A stretch of 64,000 nucleotides of DNA, from assembly GCF_020829645.1 (NCBI RefSeq), contig NZ_JAIVFS010000008.1, forward strand, positions 62,001-126,000, read 5' to 3'. How positions within the stretch are numbered: position 1 is the first letter of the stretch; each line of letters opens with the position of its first letter. The notes beneath the pieces are model-generated. The model was not told the origin of the DNA. It did not search any database and saw nothing but the letters and a program-made list of their open reading frames with translations. Shown here in pieces: positions 8,464-16,438 of the stretch. The DNA comes from Nostoc mirabile CHAB5784 (GTDB lineage: Bacteria; Cyanobacteriota; Cyanobacteriia; Cyanobacteriales; Nostocaceae). The position numbers were made by a program, and so were the translations under genes.

Positions 8464-9600
8464 ATGGAAGTTTTTTGGTATTTACCTACACAGGGAGACG
8501 AGCGTTATTTAGGTACTACAATTGGCAGGCGGCCGGCGACTTATCCTTATATGCAGCAAATAGCTCAAGCTGTTGATAAATTGGGCTATGGTGGGATGTT
8601 AATTGGTACTGGACAAAAACAGGATACCTGGATTGTAGCTACTTCGTTAATTTCAGTTACGGAACGCTTGCGGTTTCTCGTAGCTTTCCGTCCAGCAATT
8701 ATGTCGCCTTCCTTGGCAGTTAGAATGGCTGCTACTTTTGACCAGATTTCTAACGGTCGAATCATTCTGAATGTTGTCACTGGTGGTGATACAAAAGAAC
8801 TTGCTAAAGATGGGATTTTCTTAGATCACGATCAGCGTTATGAACTCACAGATGAGTTTTTGACAATTTGGCGATCGCTCATGCAAGGTGAAGAAGTAAC
8901 CTATAGTGGTCGTCATCTAAAAGTTAAAGGCGCTAAACTCCAATTTCCTCCCGTACAAAAGCCTTACCCCACCTTATATTTTGGTGGTTCTTCAGATGCT
9001 GCGCTCCAAGTTGCTGCTAAACATATTGATGTGTATTTAACTTGGGGTGAACCACCAGATCAAGTTGCTCAAAAGATTGCAAAGGTACGCCGATTAGCAG
9101 CAGAACAAGGTAGAACAGTCCGCTTTGGGATTCGGATGCACGTTATAGTGCGTGAAACTACGCAAAAAGCTTGGGATGCAGCTAATGAACTGATTCAGTA
9201 TGTGGATGATGAAACCATAGCTGCTGCACATCGGCGGTTTGCTCAATCTGAATCAGAAGGACAACGCCGCATGGCCCAACTGCATAAGGGTAATCGCCAA
9301 AACTTAGAAATTAGCCCCAACTTATGGGCAGGTGTTGGCTTAGTGCGTGGGGGTGCTGGGACTGCCTTAGTCGGAGATGCAGAGACAGTTGCAGCGCGAA
9401 TGCTGGAATATGCCGATTTAGGAATTGATACCTTCGTTTTCTCAGGGTATCCCCATCTCGAAGAAGCCTATCGAGTCGCTGAATTAGTGTTTCCCCACTT
9501 GCCACTGCAAACTCCTGCGATTGCATTACCGCAGCAGGTTGCAAGTACATTCAGTGAATTTGTTACCAAAACAGATTTACTCAAACCACAGCCTGTATAA
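8464..9600 (+). CDS. ssuD: FMNH2-dependent alkanesulfonate monooxygenase
   Basis: The 378-aa protein matches SsuD in length and sequence: [17 protein letters not shown] at the start, the flavin-barrel motifs [20 protein letters not shown] (about residues 71-90) and [15 protein letters not shown], and RMHVIVRET near 226-234. The enzyme cleaves alkanesulfonates to aldehyde and sulfite using reduced FMN from a partner reductase, which is not encoded here. It is bacterial-luciferase-like and cytosolic. It sits 17 bp after the SsuA-like gene and 37 bp before the NtaA/SnaA-like monooxygenase, so these form one sulfur-scavenging transcription unit, likely induced by sulfate limitation. Confidence 0.93.
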   Translation: MEVFWYLPTQGDERYLGTTIGRRPATYPYMQQIAQAVDKLGYGGMLIGTGQKQDTWIVATSLISVTERLRFLVAFRPAIMSPSLAVRMAATFDQISNGRIILNVVTGGDTKELAKDGIFLDHDQRYELTDEFLTIWRSLMQGEEVTYSGRHLKVKGAKLQFPPVQKPYPTLYFGGSSDAALQVAAKHIDVYLTWGEPPDQVAQKIAKVRRLAAEQGRTVRFGIRMHVIVRETTQKAWDAANELIQYVDDETIAAAHRRFAQSESEGQRRMAQLHKGNRQNLEISPNLWAGVGLVRGGAGTALVGDAETVAARMLEYADLGIDTFVFSGYPHLEEAYRVAELVFPHLPLQTPAIALPQQVASTFSEFVTKTDLLKPQPV

Positions 9601-9637
9601 GCAATCCAAAATTCATACATTCAAAATTCAAAAAAGC

Positions 9638-11005
9638 ATGAGTACGAAAAAACCTCAACTTAGACTAGGTGCATTCTTGCCAAGCACTGGCCATCATGTT
9701 GCGTCATGGCGGCACCCTGAAGCCCAAGCTGACGGTGGTTTGAACTTTCAACATTATAAAAGGCTGGCACAGACGGCAGAACGCGGCAAATTTGACATGA
9801 TCTTCTTTGCCGACGGCGTGGCTGTGCGCGATCGCAATCAAAGCGCTGACGTTTTGAGCCGCAATGGTAAACTCGTCCACTTTGAACCTCTCACCCTGTT
9901 GTCGGCTCTGTCTGTGGTGACGGAAAACATTGGTTTGACGGCGACAGTATCGACTACATACAACGAGCCTTATCACCTCGCCCGCAAGTTTGCATCACTA
10001 GATTATCTCAGCGGCGGTCGTGCCGGTTGGAATCTCGTGACTTCTGCCACTGAAGCTGAAGCGCTGAACTTCAATCAGGAAAAGCACATGGAGCATACGC
10101 TACGTTATGAGCGTGCCAAAGAGTTTGTGGATGTTGTCACCAAGCTCTGGGATAGTTGGGAGGATGATGCCTTCTTACATGATAAAGAGTCAGGTATTTA
10201 CTTCGATCCAAATAAACTCCACGTTCCCAACCACAAAGGCGAGCATTTTTCAGTGCGCGGCCCGCTAAATGTGGCGCGTCCCATCCAGGGTTATCCAGTG
10301 ATCATTCAAGCTGGATCTTCCGAGGATGGTAAGGATCTTGCTGCACAAACTGCGGAGGTAATTTTCACTGCCCAGCAGACTCTGGCAGAAGCTCAGGCAT
10401 TTTATACAGATGTGAAGGGGAGACTGGCTCAATACGGACGCTCACCTGACCATCTTAAGATTATGCCTGGTGTATTCCCAGTCATCGGCAAAACTGAGCA
10501 AGAAGCTAAGGATAAATTCGATCAGATTCAGGAGTTGATCGATCCGGTAGTCGGCTTAAATTTGCTTGGCTCGATGATCGGTGGATTTGACCTGTCCGGC
10601 TATCCATTGGACGGGCCGTTGCCGGATTTACCAGAGACTAACGGCGGTAAAAGCCGTCAGCAACTTTTGACTGACCTGGCTCGTAGAGAGAATTTAACGA
10701 TTCGACAACTGTATTTATGGATAGCTGGAGCGCGTGGGCATCGTCAAATTTTGGGCACACCAGAACACATTGCCGATCAACTAGAAGATTGGTTTGTCAA
10801 TGGCGGGGCAGATGGCTTTAATATCATGCCGCCTTGGTTGCCCGGAGGATTGGATGAGTTTGTTGACTTGGTAATTCCTGAATTGCAACGTCGCGGTCTG
10901 TTCCGCACAGAGTATGAAGCACGAACCCTGCGCGAAAATCTTGGTTTACCTCGTCCGGTAAATCAGTTTAGCAAAGTTGCTACTCGTGAAGTGGCGATCG
11001 CCTAA
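9638..11005 (+). CDS. LLM-class flavin monooxygenase (NtaA/SnaA/DszA family)
   Basis: The 455-aa protein is a luciferase-like monooxygenase of the NtaA/SnaA/DszA branch, which uses FMNH2 on nitrilotriacetate, pristinamycin or dibenzothiophene sulfone. Landmarks are LGAFLPSTGHHVASWRHP near the N-terminus, KFDMIFFADGV (about residues 50-60), LDYLSGGRAGWNLVTS (about 123-138) and GADGFNIMPPWLPGGLDEF near the C-terminus. The frame is open 39 codons upstream, overlapping ssuD, but I choose the ATG at 9638 because the product then begins like its family (MSTKKPQLRLGAF). Position after ssuD suggests oxidation of organosulfur compounds. Confidence 0.88.
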   Translation: MSTKKPQLRLGAFLPSTGHHVASWRHPEAQADGGLNFQHYKRLAQTAERGKFDMIFFADGVAVRDRNQSADVLSRNGKLVHFEPLTLLSALSVVTENIGLTATVSTTYNEPYHLARKFASLDYLSGGRAGWNLVTSATEAEALNFNQEKHMEHTLRYERAKEFVDVVTKLWDSWEDDAFLHDKESGIYFDPNKLHVPNHKGEHFSVRGPLNVARPIQGYPVIIQAGSSEDGKDLAAQTAEVIFTAQQTLAEAQAFYTDVKGRLAQYGRSPDHLKIMPGVFPVIGKTEQEAKDKFDQIQELIDPVVGLNLLGSMIGGFDLSGYPLDGPLPDLPETNGGKSRQQLLTDLARRENLTIRQLYLWIAGARGHRQILGTPEHIADQLEDWFVNGGADGFNIMPPWLPGGLDEFVDLVIPELQRRGLFRTEYEARTLRENLGLPRPVNQFSKVATREVAIA

Positions 11006-11035
11006 TTTTTTATCAAGCCACTTTTGCAGCAAAAA

Positions 11036-11059
11036 GGCTCAAGCATTCCTGCCTGAGCC
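11036..11059 (-). terminator. rho-independent terminator of the RRM gene
   Basis: The stem GGCTCA/TGAGCC is flanked on the minus strand by a T5 run, between two converging genes. It should end transcription of the RNA-binding protein gene, and may also slow transcripts from the monooxygenase operon. Confidence 0.7.
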
Positions 11060-11109
11060 ACAACTAAATTCAATTTATAGACTAGCTTTAAGAGCTATAT
11101 CTCTGAATC

Positions 11110-11409
11110 TTAGTAACGATTGCCGAAGCTATTGTTTCCCCGATTTCCACCAAAGGAACCTCTGTCTTCTCTGGGTTTAGCTTTGTTCACCTTGAGGTCA
11201 CGTCCCATCCACTCAGCACCATCAAGAGCTTCAATGGCAGCTGTTTCTTCAGCATCTGTGCCCATTTCCACAAAACCAAAGCCGCGCATACGACCTGTCT
11301 CACGGTCGGTCGGTAGCTGAACCCGCTTTACAGAACCATATTCTGCAAACACAGAATTCAAACCTTCTTCTGTAACTTCGTAAGAAAGATTGCCTACATA
11401 AACTGACAT
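11110..11409 (-). CDS. RNA-binding protein with a single RRM domain (cyanobacterial Rbp)
   Basis: The 99-aa protein has one RNA-recognition motif: RNP2 as VYVGNL (residues 3-8) and RNP1 as RGFGFVEM (about 43-50), then a short Gly/Asn/Arg-rich tail. This is the compact cyanobacterial Rbp family, some members of which rise in the cold and bind mRNA. The ATG start and full RRM fit. It is monocistronic, with its own terminator. An unusually long upstream region (over 700 bp to the next gene) could hold a long 5' leader, as in cold-regulated rbp genes, but I cannot delimit one. Confidence 0.93.
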   Translation of the reverse strand: MSVYVGNLSYEVTEEGLNSVFAEYGSVKRVQLPTDRETGRMRGFGFVEMGTDAEETAAIEALDGAEWMGRDLKVNKAKPREDRGSFGGNRGNNSFGNRY

Positions 11410-11629
11410 AAATTGTCTCCCAAATCATAGATGTGTAGAGTTTTAGATTTCGGAGAAAAGTCTGTGAATACCAAAAGGAAAAAGCCTGTCAATAATAAAA
11501 ACAAACGCGGTCGCCGAATTAATTCTCACTTTTTATTATGACATAGCAGCTAAATATTTAGTGGGAGTTGATAAAACTGTTATTAAAAGTAATGTAAGCA
11601 ATTCATAGCTAAGTAAGCGGACTTAATTA

Positions 11630-11802
11630 GAGGTTGTTTGAAAAGTCTAATTTATTACTTGCCTTGGCGACTAGAAGTCGCGGCTACACAGACAAAACCC
11701 ACCTCCGTGGGTTAAAAACCTTGATTTTTCGTTAGTCCACGGAGGTGGACTTCCTTTGTGTAGTAGCGAATTCTATTCGCCCAATACTTTTCAAACATCC
11801 TC
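11630..11802. mobile_element. 173-bp MITE with GAGG.TGTTTGAAAAGT inverted ends
   Basis: The left end GAGGTTGTTTGAAAAGT and the complement of the right end, GAGGATGTTTGAAAAGT, match at 16 of 17 positions. The element is flanked by TTA on both sides (11627-11629 and 11803-11805), compatible with a short target duplication. Inside are further inverted blocks around CCACCTCCGTGG/CCACGGAGGTGG. No coding capacity. Confidence 0.75.
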
Positions 11803-11805
11803 TTA

Positions 11806-12184
11806 AACGTAAAAGAATAATTTTTGCTGTCTTGGTACGTTATGGCAACCTACACGTACTAAGACAATAATGTATACTAAGCAATTCACTCAGGCTGGAT
11901 ATCTGAGCATCTGGAATACAAATAAAGTTTCCCTACAAGCCTTCTTAGGAACCTATACCAATGTTGTCGCAGTATTTAATGTTAGGAAAAGCATTTCATA
12001 ATTGTAATCGTCATTCATTTTTCCAGAATGATTCCGCTTGTAGTAAGGGCTACCCTACGGGAACGCTTCGCGAACAGCCCTGCTTTTATGCAACTTAAAT
12101 GCTCATTATTATCAGAATGTCCTATTGCAGATAAATCTATGGAAAATTATATACAAATGTTAAGTAGCTAATGGCAACACCAAG
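11806..12184. other. intergenic stretch with a palindromic repeat
   Basis: No gene is seen. At 12047-12080 lies a hairpin bounded by GGGCT and AGCCC with an inner CGCTTCGCG, a type of small palindromic repeat common in Nostoc-like genomes. The rest is AT-rich and featureless. Confidence 0.45.
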
Positions 12185-12784
12185 TTAAACGCGAAGTAGT
12201 AAGAGTCCACTTCTTAAAGCTTCATTCCACAGAGATGATTTTTGAATTTCTAGTAAAGAAAGAGCTGAATTTACAGGTAGGGGTAGCTCTTGGTGCAGAG
12301 ATAGTTGCCACCAGCCGACATCGTGCCACTCACTAAATTTATACCCTACTCTGCAAAATACACCTACAGGCAAAAATCCGACAGCCTCATGCACAGCGAC
12401 ACTTGCGGGATTCGGTAAAGCGATCGCAGCAAAAACGTTGTAATATCCTTGGAGTTGCAGCAACCGAAAAAGAGAAGTATACAAGGCTTTCGCAACTCCC
12501 TTTCTACGATGCTCAACATTGACGTACACGGATGATTCTACAGACCATTGGTAAGCGGCACGAGTCCGGTAGGGAGTAGCATAGGCATAACCTAGAAGCT
12601 CACCGTTAATTTCACACACTAGCCAAGGCATCTGCTGTTGATAATTCTGGATGCGCCCCTCAAATTCCGTTTTACTGGGAGGCTCTATCTCAAAGGAAAT
12701 TGAAGTTTCCCGCACAACTGGCGCATAAATTGCCAGCATTTTTAAGGCATCACTTTCATTAGCTAGTCTGATTGTAGCCTTCAC
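12185..12784 (-). CDS. GNAT acetyltransferase, phosphinothricin/methionine-sulfone acetyltransferase-like
   Basis: The 199-aa protein resembles the Pat/Bar/YncA branch of GNAT enzymes, which acetylate phosphinothricin, methionine sulfone or similar amino compounds. Seen are IRLANESDALKMLAIYAPVV (residues about 5-24), ETSISFEIEPPS (about 27-38), VYVNVEHRRKGVAKALYTSL (about 87-106) and NPASVAVHEAVGFLPVGVF (about 125-143). It is about 25 residues longer than usual at the C-terminus, with a Leu-rich tail of unknown use. The VOC gene upstream on the same strand is only 28 bp away, so they are probably co-transcribed. Confidence 0.85.
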   Translation of the reverse strand: MKATIRLANESDALKMLAIYAPVVRETSISFEIEPPSKTEFEGRIQNYQQQMPWLVCEINGELLGYAYATPYRTRAAYQWSVESSVYVNVEHRRKGVAKALYTSLFRLLQLQGYYNVFAAIALPNPASVAVHEAVGFLPVGVFCRVGYKFSEWHDVGWWQLSLHQELPLPVNSALSLLEIQKSSLWNEALRSGLLLLRV

Positions 12785-12812
12785 AGCACATCCTTTTTGG
12801 GCTAAAAATCAA

Positions 12813-13172
12813 TTATGCAAACTCAACATACTCAATAATGCTTCCATCAGGATGCATGGCTCGCATATTGACTCCAGTGGGAACTTTGTTAGGTTCGGCC
12901 AGAATCACTGCACCCTGCTGAATAAGTGCTTCTCGAAAATCATTGAGTGAGTCAACGAGAAATGTTGCATGTGTACTCTTGAATGAAGAGAGTGCTTCTG
13001 CCGAACCAGCAATTAAAAGAATAGAACCCACACCTGCGAGTTCCAACTCAGCCTCGGAATATTGAAACCACAACCAACATTTTTCTGTAAAGAGGTTTTC
13101 ATAGAAAGCGATCGCCTCATCCAAATCTATCGGACTAAGATAGACTCTAGTTAGTACTTTAAGAATTTGCAT
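12813..13172 (-). CDS. VOC-family protein
   Basis: A 119-aa single-module vicinal-oxygen-chelate protein: VYLSPIDLDEAIAFYENLF at the N-terminus (residues about 9-27) and MRAMHPDGSIIEYVEFA at the end, with the metal-position Glu. It lacks some canonical His residues, so it may bind a ligand instead of catalysing a reaction. It likely forms a two-gene unit with the GNAT gene downstream. A resistance or detoxification role is possible but not shown. Confidence 0.75.
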   Translation of the reverse strand: MQILKVLTRVYLSPIDLDEAIAFYENLFTEKCWLWFQYSEAELELAGVGSILLIAGSAEALSSFKSTHATFLVDSLNDFREALIQQGAVILAEPNKVPTGVNMRAMHPDGSIIEYVEFA

Positions 13173-13566
13173 TGCAAACGGTCTATTGGGCAGCTAGTGG
13201 ATTTTACTGTGCTTGCTCGGCAATCATAGTTAACTAAGATTAATCAATAAATAGCCTATCTTCAATTTAAAAAAGGTTTTCAACTTTCTGTTCACCTAGC
13301 TCTAGATAACGTTGTTCGCTGTAAATCAAAATACATTTCATTTTTACTCCTTTAGCCCCACATCAGTCATCTGTATAGTTATTACAAATATATATACATG
13401 ATCAAGCATCAGTACAGAACTTAAGGAGTGTGTCATGGAAAATAGTCGGATGAAGCTTCCTCATACCATGTTGAATTGATGTCTCCACCAGAAAAAATAG
13501 GTCTGATACTCGCATAGCATTGAGGTGATACTGAATAAGTGGGGTATAGTGAGAATTAAGAACTAT
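13173..13566. other. intergenic stretch upstream of the VOC/GNAT unit
   Basis: AT-rich and without an intact gene. A possible minus-strand crumb (TWYEEASSDYFP then stop, near 13436-13475) cannot be assigned. Confidence 0.35.
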
Positions 13567-14016
13567 TTAAACCTTACTCTCATGTGTAGAGATAAAATAG
13601 TTATCTGTCACCTTAACCTCAGCCTGAAAAACTGCTTTTTTTAGCTTGTCTTGAAGTTGATCAGGCTAATAAAAAATTTTGAGAATCTGAAATTATTGGT
13701 CATTATTACTCAGAGGAAATAGCTGAGAGCGATTAATTACAATCACTTCTTCAGAGGCATCGATCGCAGTAATTTTTTTAACGATAATCAAAAGCTCCTG
13801 CGTCCAGATACCTGTTCCACATGCTAACTCTAAAATATCATCCACCACGCCAATTTTATATAATGCATTTTTGATAATAGTTACTTCATGAAACCAGCGC
13901 TGGTTAATTTAGGGGCTGCGATCATAGCGTCCTTTCCTATAGAACCACTTATCATATTCGTTGGCTCTAGCGCGATAGTACTCAATCTGTTGTTCAAGAA
14001 TATTATCTGTCATCAT
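13567..14016 (-). pseudogene. class I SAM-dependent methyltransferase pseudogene
   Basis: On the minus strand a start ATG at 14016 opens EQQIEYYRARANEYDKWFYR, then an in-frame TAA. The same frame then continues with DILELACGTGIWTQELL (the SAM-binding motif I) and AIDASEEVIVINRSQ. The central catalytic region is missing. The C-terminal part FQILKIFY-stop-PDQLQDKLKKA and TDNYFIS follows before the final TAA at 13567. At least three stops (TAA, TAA, TAG) and an internal deletion of roughly 70-80 codons mark a clear pseudogene. The plus-strand open frame at 13888-14118 is only its shadow. Confidence 0.85.
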
Positions 14017-14140
14017 GCGCTTTTTGATCCCATTAAGTTTAGATTTGACGTTGCTAAGACTTTTAGGGAAAATTTTTTCTTCAGCAAATCAACTTGCATT
14101 TTAGCTTTAATTATGTGATATTTTTATCATTCCATAATCA

Positions 14141-14179
14141 TACGGTAAATCAATAAGCTTGCCGGAGTTATACCGTAAG
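14141..14179 (+). promoter_or_regulatory. candidate operator: TACGGTAAATC upstream of the second SsuA-like gene
   Basis: The exact 11-mer TACGGTAAATC at 14141-14151 also occurs at 6441. A further TACCGTAAGTT follows at about 14171. These lie 40-85 bp before the gene. They may bind a regulator shared by both sulfur loci; inferred only. Confidence 0.35.
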
Positions 14180-14221
14180 TTTGCTGAAGTGTGATATTAA
14201 TTTACCCTTGAAAGCAGAGTG

Positions 14222-15304
14222 ATGATGTTGACTAAGTTCTTTCCAACCCGACTGTTGGGTATGGCTTTTGCCTTCCTGCAAAGGTTCCAACAACGAAGAA
14301 TCCGCACTTTTTCTCTACTGTTTGCAGTGGGACTTAGTTTAACTTTGGCTGTCTCTGCTTGTTCTCCAAGCGCAAGCGACAACTCTGGCACACCGCAGAC
14401 AACCCAAGCCCCGAGTCCAGCAACTAGCAATACCACAGTTCGCATAGGCTACCAGAAAGCGTCAACTGTCCTCTATGCGCTGAAGGGGAGAGGGGAATTA
14501 GAGAAAGCCTTTGCAGCTTCAGGATCTTCCGTAACTTGGGCGGAATTTCCGGCTGGCCCCCCACTTTTAGAGGCATTGAATGCAGGCAGCATTGATTTTG
14601 GCTATACCGGAGAATCACCACCTATATTTGCTCAAGCTGGGGGTATTCCTTTGGTTTATGTTGCCTACGATCCTTGGAGTCCCAAGGCTGAAGCCATTCT
14701 GGTGCCCAAGGATTCACCTATTAAAAGTGTGGCTGAACTCAAGGGCAAAAAAGTTGCTTTTGCCAAAGGTTCTAATGCTAATTACCTATTGGTGAAAGCA
14801 CTGGAAAAAGCAGGGGTACAGTACAGTGACATCCAACAAGTAACTCTCACTCCCGCCGATGCTCGTGCTGTTTTTGAGAGAAAAAACGTTGATGCTTGGG
14901 CAATTTGGGACCCTTACTTAGCCGCAGCACAAGCAGCAACGGGCGCACGCACTTTAATAGACGCGACGGGATTAGCTCCCAATCGTGGTTATTATCTGGC
15001 TGCAAAATCTTTTGTTGATGCCAAGCCAGATGCCTTGAAAATAGTTCTCGATCAGGTAAAGAAAGTTAGTGAATGGGCAAAGAATAATCCTAGTGAAGTT
15101 GCTAAATTTCTTTCCCCAGCTTTGGGTATAGATGCTCCTGTGTTGGAAATCGCAGAAAAGCGGCGTGAGTATGATATACTTCCGCTCACAGATGAAGTGA
15201 TTACGAAACAACAAGAGGTTGCAGATACCTTCTACAAGATTAAATTGATCCCAAAAGAAATCAAAGTTAAGGAAATTGTTTGGCAAGGCAAATTGAATAA
15301 ATAG
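14222..15304 (+). CDS. second aliphatic sulfonate ABC transporter substrate-binding lipoprotein (SsuA family)
   Basis: A 360-aa paralog of the protein at 7400. The N-terminus has a hydrophobic signal ending in VSAC (lipobox, Cys near residue 47), then RIGYQKASTVLYALKG, PPLLEALNAGSIDFGYTGES, ELKGKKVAFAKGSNANYLL and WAIWDPYLAAAQAATGA. It should bind sulfonates or similar anions at the outer face of the inner membrane. Alternative starts GTG 14219 and ATG 14225 are within two codons. Again no permease or ATPase is nearby. The methyltransferase gene follows after 12 bp. Confidence 0.9.
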   Translation: MMLTKFFPTRLLGMAFAFLQRFQQRRIRTFSLLFAVGLSLTLAVSACSPSASDNSGTPQTTQAPSPATSNTTVRIGYQKASTVLYALKGRGELEKAFAASGSSVTWAEFPAGPPLLEALNAGSIDFGYTGESPPIFAQAGGIPLVYVAYDPWSPKAEAILVPKDSPIKSVAELKGKKVAFAKGSNANYLLVKALEKAGVQYSDIQQVTLTPADARAVFERKNVDAWAIWDPYLAAAQAATGARTLIDATGLAPNRGYYLAAKSFVDAKPDALKIVLDQVKKVSEWAKNNPSEVAKFLSPALGIDAPVLEIAEKRREYDILPLTDEVITKQQEVADTFYKIKLIPKEIKVKEIVWQGKLNK

Positions 15305-15316
15305 ACGAGTCGCAAT

Positions 15317-16051
15317 ATGAAAGAGTGGTACAAGGACGATCTCGCATATATCCATGATGTCGGTTATAGTAATTACGCTCTCAAATCTGCTCTCGGCATT
15401 ATAGAAATCCTGCATCGAAGCGAAATCCGGGATGGGCTAGTGGTAGATTTGGGGTGTGGAAGTGGATTATCAGCGCAAGAACTCACGAAGGCTAATTATC
15501 GTGTTCTCGGAATTGATATCTCTCAGTCAATGATTGAAATCGCTCGCAAAAGAGTGCCAGATGCAGAGTTCCGAGTCGAATCATTTTTCAAAGCTGAAAT
15601 TTCACCGTGTCATGCCGTAATATCGATCAGTGAATGCTTTAATTACTTGTTTGATCCAGATCCCCATCTTCAAATGCTGGTTGATCTGTTTGACCGCATA
15701 TACAACGCTTTAGCTTCTGGAGGTGTCTTAATTTTCGATATTGCAGAGCCAGGACAGATTGCACCGGGAATTACAACTAAGGGATTCAATGAAGGAGAGG
15801 ATTGGATAGTACTTGTTGAAAAAAAGGAGGATCAAAAGGAGAGGATACTTACCCGTAGAATTATCACCTTTCGTAAAGTGGGAGAACACTACAGGCGGGA
15901 TGATGAAGTACACTATCAGCAGTTATATGAAGCGACAGATATTGCAGAAAAACTTCGTCAAGTTGGTTTCCAAGTTGAGATTGTGCGTAGTTATGGTGAG
16001 TACAATCTGCCCAAAGCTCATGCTGCATTCATTGCCCATAAATCTGTATGA
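15317..16051 (+). CDS. class I SAM-dependent methyltransferase
   Basis: The 244-aa cytosolic protein has a Rossmann methyltransferase core: motif I VVDLGCGSGLSAQELT (residues about 41-56), the acidic post-I IDIS near 65, and GGVLIFDIAEPG near 134-145. The substrate is unknown. It starts 12 bp after the second SsuA-like gene on the same strand, which makes an operon likely, but methylation has no obvious part in sulfonate uptake. The start codon is ATG with a weak upstream purine stretch. Confidence 0.85.
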   Translation: MKEWYKDDLAYIHDVGYSNYALKSALGIIEILHRSEIRDGLVVDLGCGSGLSAQELTKANYRVLGIDISQSMIEIARKRVPDAEFRVESFFKAEISPCHAVISISECFNYLFDPDPHLQMLVDLFDRIYNALASGGVLIFDIAEPGQIAPGITTKGFNEGEDWIVLVEKKEDQKERILTRRIITFRKVGEHYRRDDEVHYQQLYEATDIAEKLRQVGFQVEIVRSYGEYNLPKAHAAFIAHKSV

Positions 16052-16197
16052 GACTACAACAAAATATGCGCGATTTTAGTAAGAAAATCAAACGAAAAGA
16101 ATTACAGATTTTATTGTAAAGATGTAAAACGAATAATATAAATAGTAAAATATATATGATTTTAGCATACATTTGCGCTGAATGGCTGGGGTTAAAT

Positions 16198-16327
16198 AAT
16201 TCGTAATTCGTAATTCGTAATTCGTAATTCGTAATGGGCAACTCTTAGAGACGCTAAACGCGAACGCCCCGCAACGCTTTCGTAAATTTTGTTTTGTAAT
16301 GGGGATTTAACCCCAACACAAAACTTG
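16198..16327 (+). repeat. composite repeat: 7-bp array plus 37-bp hairpin (orientation 1)
   Basis: Five copies of the heptamer TAATTCG (16198-16235) are followed, after a palindromic spacer, by a hairpin GTTTTGTAATGGGG/CCCCAACACAAAAC (16291-16324, ending CTTGC). The same hairpin and heptamers occur in reverse order and orientation at 19406-19484. The rest of 16052-16438 has no gene. Confidence 0.85.
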
Positions 16328-16438
16328 CGTGATTTTTGAACCGGGGGACTTAAACCCACGGACAGGAGTTAAATATTATAGCTTCTGGTTGTAATAAACT
16401 AGAAAATTATTCATCACTGATTAACTCTAAAATTTATT

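Noticed and set aside
13888..14118. 76-codon plus-strand frame
   Set aside because: It lies antisense to a methyltransferase pseudogene whose SAM motif is clear on the other strand.
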